Shown here one piece after another: positions 46,564 through 55,729 of a stretch of 64,000 bases of DNA. The stretch covers positions 1,667,001 to 1,731,000 of the forward strand of contig NZ_JAJKFV010000029.1 in the NCBI RefSeq assembly GCF_020966775.1. Direction: 5' to 3'. Source of the stretch: Rhodopirellula halodulae. Its GTDB lineage: Bacteria; Planctomycetota; Planctomycetia; Pirellulales; Pirellulaceae. The notes beneath the pieces are model-generated. The model saw only the letters and a list, made by a program, of their open reading frames with translations, made no database searches and was not told where the DNA came from. Position numbers and translations under genes: made by a program. The number at the start of each line of letters is the position of its first letter. Position 1 is the stretch's first letter.

Positions 46564-49545
46564 ATGAATCGAACCTGCCGTTTTTTGGCAACCCTCGTCG
46601 CCGTTGTGGCGAGCGTGGGAAGTGCGTCGACCAGCTTCGCCGCGGATCTGCCACCGTTCTCGAAAGTCTCTGAAGGCTACAAGCAACTTCCTGTTTCCGA
46701 CCAAGCGGCTACCAAGGGCTTGTTCAATGTTTGGAAGCACGAGAAGGAATCATCTGTTATCGCCGAGCTGCCCAAGAATTTCGCGGGCAAGAAATACTTC
46801 GTCGCATTGACGCTCAGCAGTGGTGACAAGTACGCAGGACTCCAGTCGGGCGACTGGGTGGTTCAGTGGCGTCGCTACAACAATCGCTTGGCGTTGATCG
46901 CTCCCAACTTGGATATTCGCGCCACGGGAGATGCGGAATCCAAAGCGTCCGTGAAGCGGCTGTTCACTGACCGCGTGCTTCTGGACGTGCCAATCCTCGC
47001 GATGGGGCCCAGCGGTGGTCCGGTGATCGACTTGGATAGCATGTTGATTGGCAACGCCACGACCTTCTTCGGTTCGTCGGTGCGTTTGGCCAACAGTCGT
47101 CTGTTCGAGGTCGAGGCCGCGAAGGTTTTTCCTGAAAACGTTGAGCTGGCTTTTGAGGTTGTTGGAAGCGGCGGACGTCTGCAAACGCTTCACTATTCTT
47201 TCAGCGAAGTGCCAAGTAGCTCGAGTGGTTACAAGCCACGTGAAGCGGATGAACGGGTTGGCTTCTTCGTGACGTCCTTTTCTGATTTGAGCAAGTATCA
47301 AGACGACGAGACCCGCGTTCGCTACATCAATCGTTGGCATCTGGAAAAACGCGATCCGAAGTTGAAGCTGAGTCCTCCGAAAGAGCCGATTCGTTTCTAC
47401 GTGGAACACACGGCTCCCGTCCGCTATCGACGTTGGATCAAGCAAGGCGTGGATTATTGGAACAAGGCTTTTGAAAAGGTCGGAATCGTTGACGCGATTG
47501 TCATCGAGTATCAAGACGCGGTTAGCAAAGCCCACATGGAGAAGGATCCCGAGGATGTTCGGTACAACTTCATTCGTTGGTTGAACAACGACGTCGGCAC
47601 CGCGATTGGACCCAGTCGCGTTCATCCGGAAACGGGTCAGATTTTGGACGCTGACATTATCCTCACCGATGGTTGGATTCGTCACTTCAATTTCAACTAC
47701 AACGACTTGATGCCCAAGTTAGCAATGGAAGGCGTGAGCGCTGAAACGCTGGCTTGGTTGGGCAATCATCCCAATTGGGACCCTCGCATCCGAATGGGCG
47801 CCAAAGAATCAGTCAATGCGTTGCGAAACAAGTACGCTCGCCAAGCTCAAGAACCCATGGCCGGTTTCGCGATGTCTCAAGCGGATCCCTCGTTGCTGGG
47901 TGACGATGAGTACGACGGGCTGATCGGCCAAGTCAGCCAAAAGAATGGCCTTTGCATGGCCGCCGCTGGACGGAGCATGGATTTGGCGTTCGCTCGCATG
48001 AATTGGGGATTGGCCCTGATGGCTGACGAGGAAGCCAAGAAGAAAAAGGAAGAAGACGAAAAGAAAGCGGCGGAAGAGAAGGCTGAGAAGGACGACGAAA
48101 CCTCTGACGAAACCGCCGAAGCCGGCAAAGAAGAGTCGAAAGAAGAATCCGACGAAGAAAAGGATTCGGAAGAAGACAAAACGGCAGAGAAGAAGGACGA
48201 ACCGAAAGAAGAGGATGAGCTTCTCGACGGAATTCCGGAGTGGTTTGTCGGTCCTTTGCTGGCCGATTTGGTGGCCCACGAAGTCGGGCACACGCTGGGT
48301 CTTCGCCACAACTTCAAAGCTTCGGCGTTGTACACCATCGGTGAAATCAACAGCGAAGACGTGAAGGGAAAGAAGCCATTCACCGCTTCGGTCATGGACT
48401 ATGTGCCGATCAACTATCGCTATGAGGCCGGTGAGGTCCAGGGCGATTACGGCATGATCGACATCGGTCCGTATGATTACTGGGCCATCGAGTACGGCTA
48501 CACGTTCAGTGATTCCAAGTTGAAAGACATTCTGAAGCGATGCTCTGAACCAGAATTGCAATACGCAACGGACGAGGACACTAGCGGTCCCGACCCCTAC
48601 GCTCGACGTTACGACTTCGGCAAGGACCCGTTGACGTATGGAGAAGAGCAAATGCGTTTGGCTCAGCTCTATCGTGAACGTCTGCTAGAAAAATTCGTCA
48701 AAGATGGCGATAGCTGGTCGAAAGCTCGACGGGGTTACGAACTGACTCTCGGTCTGCAAACCAAAGCGGTCAGCATGATGTCCAATTGGATTGGCGGAGC
48801 CTTCGTCAATCGTGACAAGAAAGGCGATCCCGGAAACCGGGTTCCTGTCGAAGTCGTTCCCGCTGAAGATCAGCGTGCGGCATTGCAGTTTGTGATCAAC
48901 ACCAGTTTCCGTGACGAGTCTTATGGGCTGAGCACAGAGATTTTGGAGCGGTTGGGCATCGACAAATGGTTGGACAGTGGCCGTGGTATTTCAAACGAAG
49001 CCACATGGCCTATCCATGATCGAATTCTTGGAATGCAGGCCACGACCCTGACCTTGTTGATGAACCCAACCACACTGCGACGTGTCTATGACAACGAACT
49101 GCGGCTGCCATCCGATGCGGATGCGTTGACGTTGCCTGAGTTGTTAGACACCGTCAGCGACGCTGTCTGGGAAGAGCTCGATGAGGAGTGCCCAGACGAC
49201 CGAAATGATCGCAAGCCGATGATCAGCTCGTTGCGTCGCAACTTGCAACGCGAACACATCCAGCGATTGGTGGACCTGATTCTGGAGGAAGGCCAAGACA
49301 CCGCGGCGTATCATCCGATCAGCAATTTGGCTCGGATGCAGCTTCGGACGTTGGCCAGCCGAATGGGGTCTTCGATCGAAAAGTGTGGCAAGAAGATGGA
49401 CGCTTACAGCATGGCTCACCTGACCGAATGCAAGGAGCGTGTCCAGCGTGCTTTGGACGCAGGCTACACCTATGGCGGAGGAAACGCCAAGGGGCCGACC
49501 ATCATGATGATGATGGGAAGCGAAACCGGAGACGTTTCGAACTAA
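46564..49545 (+). CDS. Large exported zinc metalloprotease (DUF5117/DUF4953-like)
   Basis: A 993-residue protein from the ATG at 46564, chosen because a signal peptide follows at once (FLATLVAVVASVGSASTSFAA); the frame extends to a TTG at 46519. The N-terminal half has the beta-rich DUF5117-like region with FVALTLSSGDKYAGLQSGDW (in part), GPSRVHPETGQILDADI and DYWNKAFEKVG. The zinc site is HEVGHTLGLRH, beginning at His572 (HExxHxxGxxH). An extremely Lys/Glu/Asp-rich stretch of about 65 residues (about 489-555) precedes it. VMDYVPINY resembles the Met-turn after the zinc site. The C-terminal half is helical. It is probably a periplasmic or secreted peptidase of the gluzincin/metzincin type. 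Confidence 0.88.
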   Translation: MNRTCRFLATLVAVVASVGSASTSFAADLPPFSKVSEGYKQLPVSDQAATKGLFNVWKHEKESSVIAELPKNFAGKKYFVALTLSSGDKYAGLQSGDWVVQWRRYNNRLALIAPNLDIRATGDAESKASVKRLFTDRVLLDVPILAMGPSGGPVIDLDSMLIGNATTFFGSSVRLANSRLFEVEAAKVFPENVELAFEVVGSGGRLQTLHYSFSEVPSSSSGYKPREADERVGFFVTSFSDLSKYQDDETRVRYINRWHLEKRDPKLKLSPPKEPIRFYVEHTAPVRYRRWIKQGVDYWNKAFEKVGIVDAIVIEYQDAVSKAHMEKDPEDVRYNFIRWLNNDVGTAIGPSRVHPETGQILDADIILTDGWIRHFNFNYNDLMPKLAMEGVSAETLAWLGNHPNWDPRIRMGAKESVNALRNKYARQAQEPMAGFAMSQADPSLLGDDEYDGLIGQVSQKNGLCMAAAGRSMDLAFARMNWGLALMADEEAKKKKEEDEKKAAEEKAEKDDETSDETAEAGKEESKEESDEEKDSEEDKTAEKKDEPKEEDELLDGIPEWFVGPLLADLVAHEVGHTLGLRHNFKASALYTIGEINSEDVKGKKPFTASVMDYVPINYRYEAGEVQGDYGMIDIGPYDYWAIEYGYTFSDSKLKDILKRCSEPELQYATDEDTSGPDPYARRYDFGKDPLTYGEEQMRLAQLYRERLLEKFVKDGDSWSKARRGYELTLGLQTKAVSMMSNWIGGAFVNRDKKGDPGNRVPVEVVPAEDQRAALQFVINTSFRDESYGLSTEILERLGIDKWLDSGRGISNEATWPIHDRILGMQATTLTLLMNPTTLRRVYDNELRLPSDADALTLPELLDTVSDAVWEELDEECPDDRNDRKPMISSLRRNLQREHIQRLVDLILEEGQDTAAYHPISNLARMQLRTLASRMGSSIEKCGKKMDAYSMAHLTECKERVQRALDAGYTYGGGNAKGPTIMMMMGSETGDVSN

Positions 49546-49573
49546 GCCGCATCTGCCAAACGAGTGATGTTAC

Positions 49574-49611
49574 AACAGCCTTCTCACCATCCGGTGAGGA
49601 GGCTGTTTTTT
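49574..49611 (+). terminator. Strong rho-independent terminator after the metalloprotease gene
   Basis: A 15-bp stem (49574-49588 with 49593-49607, one G-U pair) closed by an ATCC loop and followed by a run of T to 49611. It lies 29 bases after the stop. Confidence 0.9.
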
Positions 49612-49687
49612 GGTTTGAACAAATGTTTGAACGCGCAAGCAAGTTGCAACTCGACGACTTGTGCGTGCGGTCCAATGGAAACGAGAG

Positions 49688-50764
49688 TCAGTGTCCCAAA
49701 TGCTGGATGCGCAAGCGTTCCGCGATGGGACGATCGAAACTTCCAAGCGAACTTCCTTCGGCGATGGTGCTCATCAAAGCCGCAAATCGTTCGATCTTGG
49801 GCAATAGGAAATCGGCCAATATCGGACCGATCGCATTGTTCAATTGGCTCTCAGGATCACCCGAGTAAACCGATGGTTCCGGGACATTGTCCAACGCTTC
49901 GTAAACGTCACACATCCACGGATCGATGGCGATGGCGGAAACGCCCAGCGAGATTAGCTTGATGCAATCGTCCACGTTGGCATGTTGTTCAGTGCCCCAT
50001 CGCGGCGGCGACAACCAAATCGGTGGCGTGGTGGGAGACTCGAACAATCGACCCAGCAATTCGGCGAACTGAATCCCGTCCATGCAAAGTTGTCCGGCCC
50101 GGATCAGCAACGCATCGGCCGGGATTGCCAGGATGGTATCCAGGTTTCGCCACAGCCACTCCGGGGTCACGCTAACCAGCACCGCTGCTTGCGGAGCCAA
50201 TCGCCGCAACTGATGAATTTTGGTCGCCGTTTGTTCCAAACCGGGAATGTCTGGTGGCAAGGAAAAAGCCGAAACCCATCCACCGCCCGACAAGGGTTCG
50301 TCCTCCGGTGTGGACTCCCATCGCCGAATCTGTTCGGCGCTGTAAGCGAATCGTCCCGACGCGTCTCGCAGTGGTGACAAACGCAGGTCAACAAGTGTCG
50401 CGGAGTCGAAATCGGCCGGATTCAAGCCGTAACGTTCGCCGCGGTAGGGCAGCATCTGCAGCGTCGGCCGGACGAAGCCTTCCTCGGCCGAGTCCTCCGG
50501 CTGATCTGCTGCATACCCGAGTTCACTCAGCAGAAACGACGTGGCGATTCCGTGAGATTGCAAATGCGACGCCAGCGTTTGCGAGAGTTTCGCTGACCAG
50601 CGGTGCCACGGCGCATTGTCGAGAAACAAACGCGAGGGCAAACGCAGCGAATCGGATTGGTGGCGGCGAACGATGAACTCGGGCGGGTTCGGTGACAGTC
50701 CGCGTCGACCCTCGCCAAATTGCGGTGGAAGCAAGCACAACGCATCGAGCGAACTGTCGAACAT
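49688..50764 (-). CDS. Protein of unknown function
   Basis: A 358-residue protein from the ATG at 50764 (MFDSSLDALCLLPPQFG); an upstream in-frame TTG at 50803 is possible. No signal peptide or membrane segment is seen. Alternating hydrophobic strands and helices such as AAVLVSVTPEWLWRNLDTIL, DALLIRAGQLCMDGIQFAEL and LISLGVSAIAIDPWM suggest a beta/alpha-barrel-like fold. No catalytic motif was recognised. The composition matches the neighbours, so recent transfer is unlikely. It lies downstream of the receiver gene on the same strand (151-base gap) and is convergent with the metalloprotease gene. Confidence 0.65.
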   Translation of the reverse strand: MFDSSLDALCLLPPQFGEGRRGLSPNPPEFIVRRHQSDSLRLPSRLFLDNAPWHRWSAKLSQTLASHLQSHGIATSFLLSELGYAADQPEDSAEEGFVRPTLQMLPYRGERYGLNPADFDSATLVDLRLSPLRDASGRFAYSAEQIRRWESTPEDEPLSGGGWVSAFSLPPDIPGLEQTATKIHQLRRLAPQAAVLVSVTPEWLWRNLDTILAIPADALLIRAGQLCMDGIQFAELLGRLFESPTTPPIWLSPPRWGTEQHANVDDCIKLISLGVSAIAIDPWMCDVYEALDNVPEPSVYSGDPESQLNNAIGPILADFLLPKIERFAALMSTIAEGSSLGSFDRPIAERLRIQHLGH

Positions 50765-50915
50765 GATGACCCGGAGAAGAGAAGGAGACGACGCACCGGT
50801 CAAAGAGCATCCATCGGTTCAACAAAAACTTGCGTGCCGCAAAATTGCGGCAGACCAAGTTCCGTTACCGAGAATTGTAGCCCGTACTGAATCCGTTGTC
50901 GCTCACTTCAAGCGA

Positions 50916-51341
50916 TCAACGCTCTTCCATTTCTTGGATGTAAAGCCGCAACCGGGACAACTCGTCGGTGGTGCCCTTCAGCTTGAGCATGTTCTCGACA
51001 CGCTTCGTCAACTCGATTCGGTTGACCGGTTTGCTGAGGAAATCATCGGTGCCTGCTTGGACGCCACGTTCGATGTCACCTAACTCGCTGAGCGCCGTGA
51101 CCATCAACACCATGATGTTGTTGGTTTTCGGATCTTCTTTGATCTGCTTGCAGACCTCAAATCCGCTCAGCTTTGGCATCATCACATCCAGCAGGATCAA
51201 ATCCGGCTTGAAAGATTCGACTTTCGCCAGCGTGTCTTCTCCGTCCACCGCGGTTTCCAACTCGCAATCGATGTTGACCAGATAGGCCTCCAACAATTCG
51301 CGGTTGGCCGTGTTGTCGTCAGCGATCAGGATCCGATGCAT
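50916..51341 (-). CDS. Single-domain response regulator (CheY-like receiver)
   Basis: A 141-residue protein with only a receiver domain. Acidic residues Asp8 and Asp9 (LIADDN), the phospho-acceptor Asp52 (ILLDVMMPKLSG), the switch Thr (LMVTAL) and the conserved Lys (FLSKPV) are all present. A short helical tail (LSRLRLYIQEMEER) could be a coiled-coil or dimerisation element. No histidine kinase or output domain is adjacent, so the partner is elsewhere. It lies 67 bases downstream of glyA on the same strand, so cotranscription is possible. Confidence 0.93.
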   Translation of the reverse strand: MHRILIADDNTANRELLEAYLVNIDCELETAVDGEDTLAKVESFKPDLILLDVMMPKLSGFEVCKQIKEDPKTNNIMVLMVTALSELGDIERGVQAGTDDFLSKPVNRIELTKRVENMLKLKGTTDELSRLRLYIQEMEER

Positions 51342-51408
51342 CCGTGGGAGCTTTCAATGGAATGAAGGAGAAGAATTGTGCAAACGATGAACAACGAGGC
51401 GGACGAAA

Positions 51409-52671
51409 TCAGCCGACGCTGGCGGGGGCCTGAGCCGCAGCGGGAACAGGGAAGTTCTGAGCCATTTCACGGATGTCACTGCGAATGGATTCGTGCAGCG
51501 AAGTGTTGTCCGCGTCCGACAACGCATCGTAGATCCACTGGCCAATCCGTTTCATCTCGTCTTGCCCCATGCCACGAGTGGTCAAGGCCGGCGTTCCGAT
51601 GCGAATGCCAGATGGGTCCATTGGTTTTCGCTCGTCGAACGGGATCATATTCATGTTGACGGTGATGCCGCAAGCATCCAGAACCGCCTCGGCCTTCTTG
51701 CCGCCCAAGTCAACCGCGGTCACATCGACCAACATCAAGTGATTGTCCGTTCCGCCGCTGACCAGTCGCAACCCGCAACCCAGCAATGTCTCAGCCAGCG
51801 CGCGAGCATTGTCGACGACCGATTGGCCGTAGGCGGCGTACTCTTCGGTCATTGCCTCCGCGAAGCAGATCGCTTTTCCTGCAACCACGTGCATCAAAGG
51901 ACCACCCTGGGTTCCCGGGAACACGTTTCGGTTCACCAGTTTCAGATGTTCCTCTTTGCACATGATCAAACCACTGCGAGGACCACGAAGGGTCTTGTGC
52001 GTCGTGGTGGTCACATAGTCGGCAAACGGCACGGGGCTGTTGTGAATCTTGGCCGCGACCAGACCGGCATAGTGAGCCATGTCGACCATCAATTTCGCAC
52101 CGACTTCGTCCGCGATCTCTTTGAACTTGTCGTGCGGGATTTCGCGAGGGTAGGCGCTGGCGCCTGCGACGATCAATTTGGGTTTGTGTTCCCGAGCCAG
52201 CTTGGCGATTTGATCAAAGTCCAGGCGATGATTGACCTTGTCGACGCCGTAGTTGACGAAGTTGTAAAGGCGTCCACTGATGTTCAGCTTCATGCCGTGC
52301 GTCAGGTGACCACCCTGAGCCAGATCCAATCCCAGAACGGTGTCGCCCACTTCGAGGCAGCTCAGGTAGACGGCGGCGTTGGCTTGCGAGCCACTGTGAG
52401 GCTGGACGTTGGCAGCTTCTGCGCCGAACAGTTCCTTGGCACGGTCAATCGCAATGGTTTCGACAACATCGACGTGCTCACAACCGCCGTAGTAGCGGCG
52501 ACCTGGATACCCCTCCGCGTACTTGTTTGTCAAAACGCTACCCACGGCTTCCATGATCGCTGGGCTGGTGTAATTCTCGCTCGCGATCATCTCCAACCCG
52601 TCCTGCTGACGCGTCGTTTCGGCTTGGATCGCATCCCAGATGGCGGGGTCTTGTGATTGAATGAAGCTCAT
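51409..52671 (-). CDS. glyA: Serine hydroxymethyltransferase
   Basis: A 420-residue PLP enzyme that converts serine and tetrahydrofolate to glycine and methylene-tetrahydrofolate. [61 protein letters not shown], the PLP lysine in [15 protein letters not shown] and [20 protein letters not shown] are GlyA signatures. The length is normal. The start is the ATG at 52671. It links the serine pathway (serA, serC in this window) to the C1 pool. The divergent neighbour is a multihaem cytochrome gene. Confidence 0.97.
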   Translation of the reverse strand: MSFIQSQDPAIWDAIQAETTRQQDGLEMIASENYTSPAIMEAVGSVLTNKYAEGYPGRRYYGGCEHVDVVETIAIDRAKELFGAEAANVQPHSGSQANAAVYLSCLEVGDTVLGLDLAQGGHLTHGMKLNISGRLYNFVNYGVDKVNHRLDFDQIAKLAREHKPKLIVAGASAYPREIPHDKFKEIADEVGAKLMVDMAHYAGLVAAKIHNSPVPFADYVTTTTHKTLRGPRSGLIMCKEEHLKLVNRNVFPGTQGGPLMHVVAGKAICFAEAMTEEYAAYGQSVVDNARALAETLLGCGLRLVSGGTDNHLMLVDVTAVDLGGKKAEAVLDACGITVNMNMIPFDERKPMDPSGIRIGTPALTTRGMGQDEMKRIGQWIYDALSDADNTSLHESIRSDIREMAQNFPVPAAAQAPASVG

Positions 52672-52947
52672 AGCAGGTCAATTCGAAGCGGGTGGGGGTA
52701 ATGTGATCGGAAGAGCATTGTCGATTCCCATTAAAAAACCGTCAATGACTGAAAAAAATCACTCGCACGCGGCGAATTGACCTGCAGCCGCTATCGAAAC
52801 GCCACCGAAGGCATCGGCTCCGGGGCGAGCCCAAATCGAATCGCTGGGGCTGCTAAATTGAGTCGTTCAGCGTCACCTCGTCAAAAACGGACGTCAGCTC
52901 GTCTGACGAGACCAAGAAAAGATCACTCCATCAGCCGCATCCATTCA

Positions 52948-55080
52948 ATGAAGAACGGCCGTCCAGAAAGAACGACCCGAGGCTCAATGTTGGTGGCCCG
53001 CGCCGTGTTGCTTGGCATGCTGGGAATCGGCATGCTGGCGATCTGCACGACCATCGGATGCCGAAAAGAAAGTTCTTCGCAATCGACCGAAACACCCGCC
53101 GCGGGAATCGCGGAAACCCAGCCATCCAGTCCGCCCGCATCATCAAATCCCGCCGAGGCAGATGATTCCAATGGGAATGGCTCCGATGTCAATGTGGTCA
53201 TGGCGACCAAACCGGGCGTCGAGATGATTTCGAATGCCGTGGGAACTCAAGCTTGCGTCGCTTGCCATCCCAATCGTGCCTCTTCGTTCTTCGAAACCGC
53301 TCATGCCAATTCGCTGCGGGAAGTGAGTGCCGAAAGTGAATCCGAGTTGAATTCGTTCTTGCATCCCGCCAGCTCTCAACGCATGCGAGTGACGAAACAG
53401 GCAGAACAAGTCGTCCACGAAGCGTGGCAGGAATTGCCTCAAACCCGTTTTGAGCTTCCGATCGCCAGTGAGCCGATGGAATTGGTCATGGGAAGTGGAA
53501 CCTTCGCGAAGTCGTATCTGTTTCGCGACGTGGACTCACTCATGCAGGCTCCGCTTACCCACTACACCAAGCGAGACCAATACGACATGTCGCCCGGCTA
53601 TGACTCGGCGAACCATCTTGGTTTCTCACGACAAGTCACTGATGACTGCTTGTTCTGTCACGCGGGTTCGCTGTCGCGATTGAAAGGCAACCGCAATCAT
53701 TCGGTGTTGAATGAACTCGCCATTGGTTGTGAACGGTGTCACGGCGGTGGAGCTCAACATGTTGCCGTCGCAAAGGAACAAGCTGAGCAGAAAGACTCGC
53801 TGACCAACGACGCTCACTCCGATGTGGATTGGTCCATCGTTCATCCTGCTCAATTGCCACGCGATCAACTGGAATCGATCTGTGCCCAGTGTCATCTGCA
53901 AGGCGATGTCCAGATGTTCACGAATCAAAAAGACAGTTGGTCGTTTGAACCAGGAAACGATTTGGCGAAGACAAGACTCGTTTACAACGTTGGCCCTGCG
54001 AATCAGGTTGCTGATTCAACGACGTTCGTCGGGCATTTTGGACAGATGCATGCAAGCAAGTGTTATTTGGAATCGGACGAGTTGACCTGTGTGACCTGTC
54101 ACGATCCTCATCATGCAATCGACGAAGCGAATCGTGTGCAGGTCCATCGTGATCATTGCCTGAACTGCCATGACAATTTGGATTGCGGGGAGGAGATGAC
54201 GGTTCGTCAAGACGCCAATCAGAACTCGTGTCATGTCTGTCACATGCCGCGGGCTGGCACAGAGGTCCCTCACGTATCGATCACCAATCACCTCATTGCG
54301 ATTCCAACCGCGGACAGGCAGCAGGAAAGCTCTGAGGCCCGATCGTCAAAGGTCGCTCGCACGGAGCTGCCCAATGCAATCGCTTTGCTGGATCGATCAC
54401 CCGAAGGCAGTTGGCAACGCGAACTCAACGAGTCGACGGCGATCGCACAGTGGTTGTGGATGGGGGCCGACGGCAGTTACGACACGCAGGAAGTCTTTCA
54501 GAAAGCCATTCAGAGACTACGGTCAGCGATTCAGGTTGCAGAAGAAAATGAGAATGCGTCCGAGCATGTTCATGTGTCTCTGATCGAAGCAAGAACACGT
54601 TTGGGGAGCCTGGTCGATCGCCTGCTGCGTCTTCCCGGCACTCGTGTTTCCGATGAAGAGCGAGCTGAATTGGCGAACGAAAGTCAGGAACTGATGCAGA
54701 CGGTACTGGACCTGGAATCGGACCCAACCCCGGAGGTGCAGGTTGCATTAGAAAGTCTGGCGGGCTGGGCGGCTGAAGAAGAACGTCACCGCGAGGCCTA
54801 CAACCTGTACAAGCGGTTGGTGAAGCTTCGTCGGAATCCGGCGGATCACTACAACCTTGGTCTGGCCTGTGGGAAGCTGCGGCGGTTTGGTGAAGCGGAA
54901 CAAGCCTTGTTGGAAGCCCTTCGCATCCAACCAACCTACTCTTTGCCGTATGCATCGCTCGCCAGGTTGTATCAATCCATCGATCCTGCCACCGCGTCGA
55001 ATTACATGCAATTGGCGCAAAGACTTCAGTTGGTGCAGCAAGGTGATTCGGTCAGCCAGGATTCTGAACCTTCGAAGTAG
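52948..55080 (+). CDS. Heptahaem c-type cytochrome with TPR C-terminus, probable lipoprotein
   Basis: A 710-residue protein from the ATG at 52948 (MKNGRPERTTRG); the frame is open to 52777 but that part is basic and lacks a signal. A hydrophobic stretch (LLGMLGIGMLAIC) ends at TTIGC, a lipobox-like site with Cys38. A Ser/Pro/Asn-rich linker leads to seven CXXCH motifs: CVACH, CLFCH, CERCH, CAQCH, CVTCH, CLNCH and CHVCH. The C-terminal third has TPR-like repeats (LYKRLVKLRRNPADHYNLG, FGEAEQALLEALRIQPTY). Its architecture parallels the octahaem protein at 22.7 kb. It is likely a periplasmic electron-transfer protein. Confidence 0.87.
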   Translation: MKNGRPERTTRGSMLVARAVLLGMLGIGMLAICTTIGCRKESSSQSTETPAAGIAETQPSSPPASSNPAEADDSNGNGSDVNVVMATKPGVEMISNAVGTQACVACHPNRASSFFETAHANSLREVSAESESELNSFLHPASSQRMRVTKQAEQVVHEAWQELPQTRFELPIASEPMELVMGSGTFAKSYLFRDVDSLMQAPLTHYTKRDQYDMSPGYDSANHLGFSRQVTDDCLFCHAGSLSRLKGNRNHSVLNELAIGCERCHGGGAQHVAVAKEQAEQKDSLTNDAHSDVDWSIVHPAQLPRDQLESICAQCHLQGDVQMFTNQKDSWSFEPGNDLAKTRLVYNVGPANQVADSTTFVGHFGQMHASKCYLESDELTCVTCHDPHHAIDEANRVQVHRDHCLNCHDNLDCGEEMTVRQDANQNSCHVCHMPRAGTEVPHVSITNHLIAIPTADRQQESSEARSSKVARTELPNAIALLDRSPEGSWQRELNESTAIAQWLWMGADGSYDTQEVFQKAIQRLRSAIQVAEENENASEHVHVSLIEARTRLGSLVDRLLRLPGTRVSDEERAELANESQELMQTVLDLESDPTPEVQVALESLAGWAAEEERHREAYNLYKRLVKLRRNPADHYNLGLACGKLRRFGEAEQALLEALRIQPTYSLPYASLARLYQSIDPATASNYMQLAQRLQLVQQGDSVSQDSEPSK

Positions 55081-55087
55081 GCATGCA

Positions 55088-55729
55088 TCACTTACACGCG
55101 GGAAGACGCTCCACACGCAGTTGATCCTTCATGTGTGAGAGTGCCCCACATGCCGAATCGACAATTCCCTCATCGATCCAATCGTCTAGCTGACCGTCGA
55201 CCGGAACTTCGCACGACTTCAAAAGCACGACCTCATCCGCTTGGCAGCACATGGCGACCCACATGGCAATCGAGTCGGTGGTGGTTGACCAGTTCTCTGG
55301 CAACGGTGCATCGCAACCGCGGTGATAAACCAGGCCGGGAACTAAGAACGCAAGTGATGAACCCTTCGACGATGCTGGAACGACGGGGTTGGTTTGGTAA
55401 TGATGCCATTGCGAGTCCGTTTCCAACAACGACACGTCGGCAAACCGGTCATCTTCCAGAAAAGCGTTCGCAAGGTGTCGCACCGAGTGTTTGAGCATCT
55501 CGACGCACATCCAGTGAACCTCACGCTGATCAACCCGACGCAGTTGGTCCCACTGTCGCACGGCGTCGATCATTCGGCCACCACCGACAATCACACAGGT
55601 GTCTGCTGCAGTCTGCGCAGTCAGCCAAGCATGCACGTCGTCGAGTAAACCTGGACGCGTGAGCAGGCTGCCACCGAGCTTGATGACTCGACGAGTCGTT
55701 GGGTGAAAAGTCAAAGGGCGGCGAATCAT
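55088..55729 (-). CDS. Amino-acid-kinase-family protein, MfnE-like
   Basis: A 213-residue kinase-fold protein. The start at 55729 is chosen because its ATG overlaps the stop of the upstream gene (ATGA); the frame is open to 55756. The VIKLGGSLL motif and VIVGGGRMIDAVRQW are hallmarks of the aspartate/glutamate/uridylate kinase fold, and STTTDSIAMWVAMCCQADEV with VVLLKSCEVP fits the ATP-binding half. In methanofuran synthesis MfnE of this fold phosphorylates aminomethylfuranmethyl phosphate. Because its upstream partner is MfnF-like, that role is the likely one. A different small-molecule kinase remains possible. Confidence 0.75.
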   Translation of the reverse strand: MIRRPLTFHPTTRRVIKLGGSLLTRPGLLDDVHAWLTAQTAADTCVIVGGGRMIDAVRQWDQLRRVDQREVHWMCVEMLKHSVRHLANAFLEDDRFADVSLLETDSQWHHYQTNPVVPASSKGSSLAFLVPGLVYHRGCDAPLPENWSTTTDSIAMWVAMCCQADEVVLLKSCEVPVDGQLDDWIDEGIVDSACGALSHMKDQLRVERLPACK

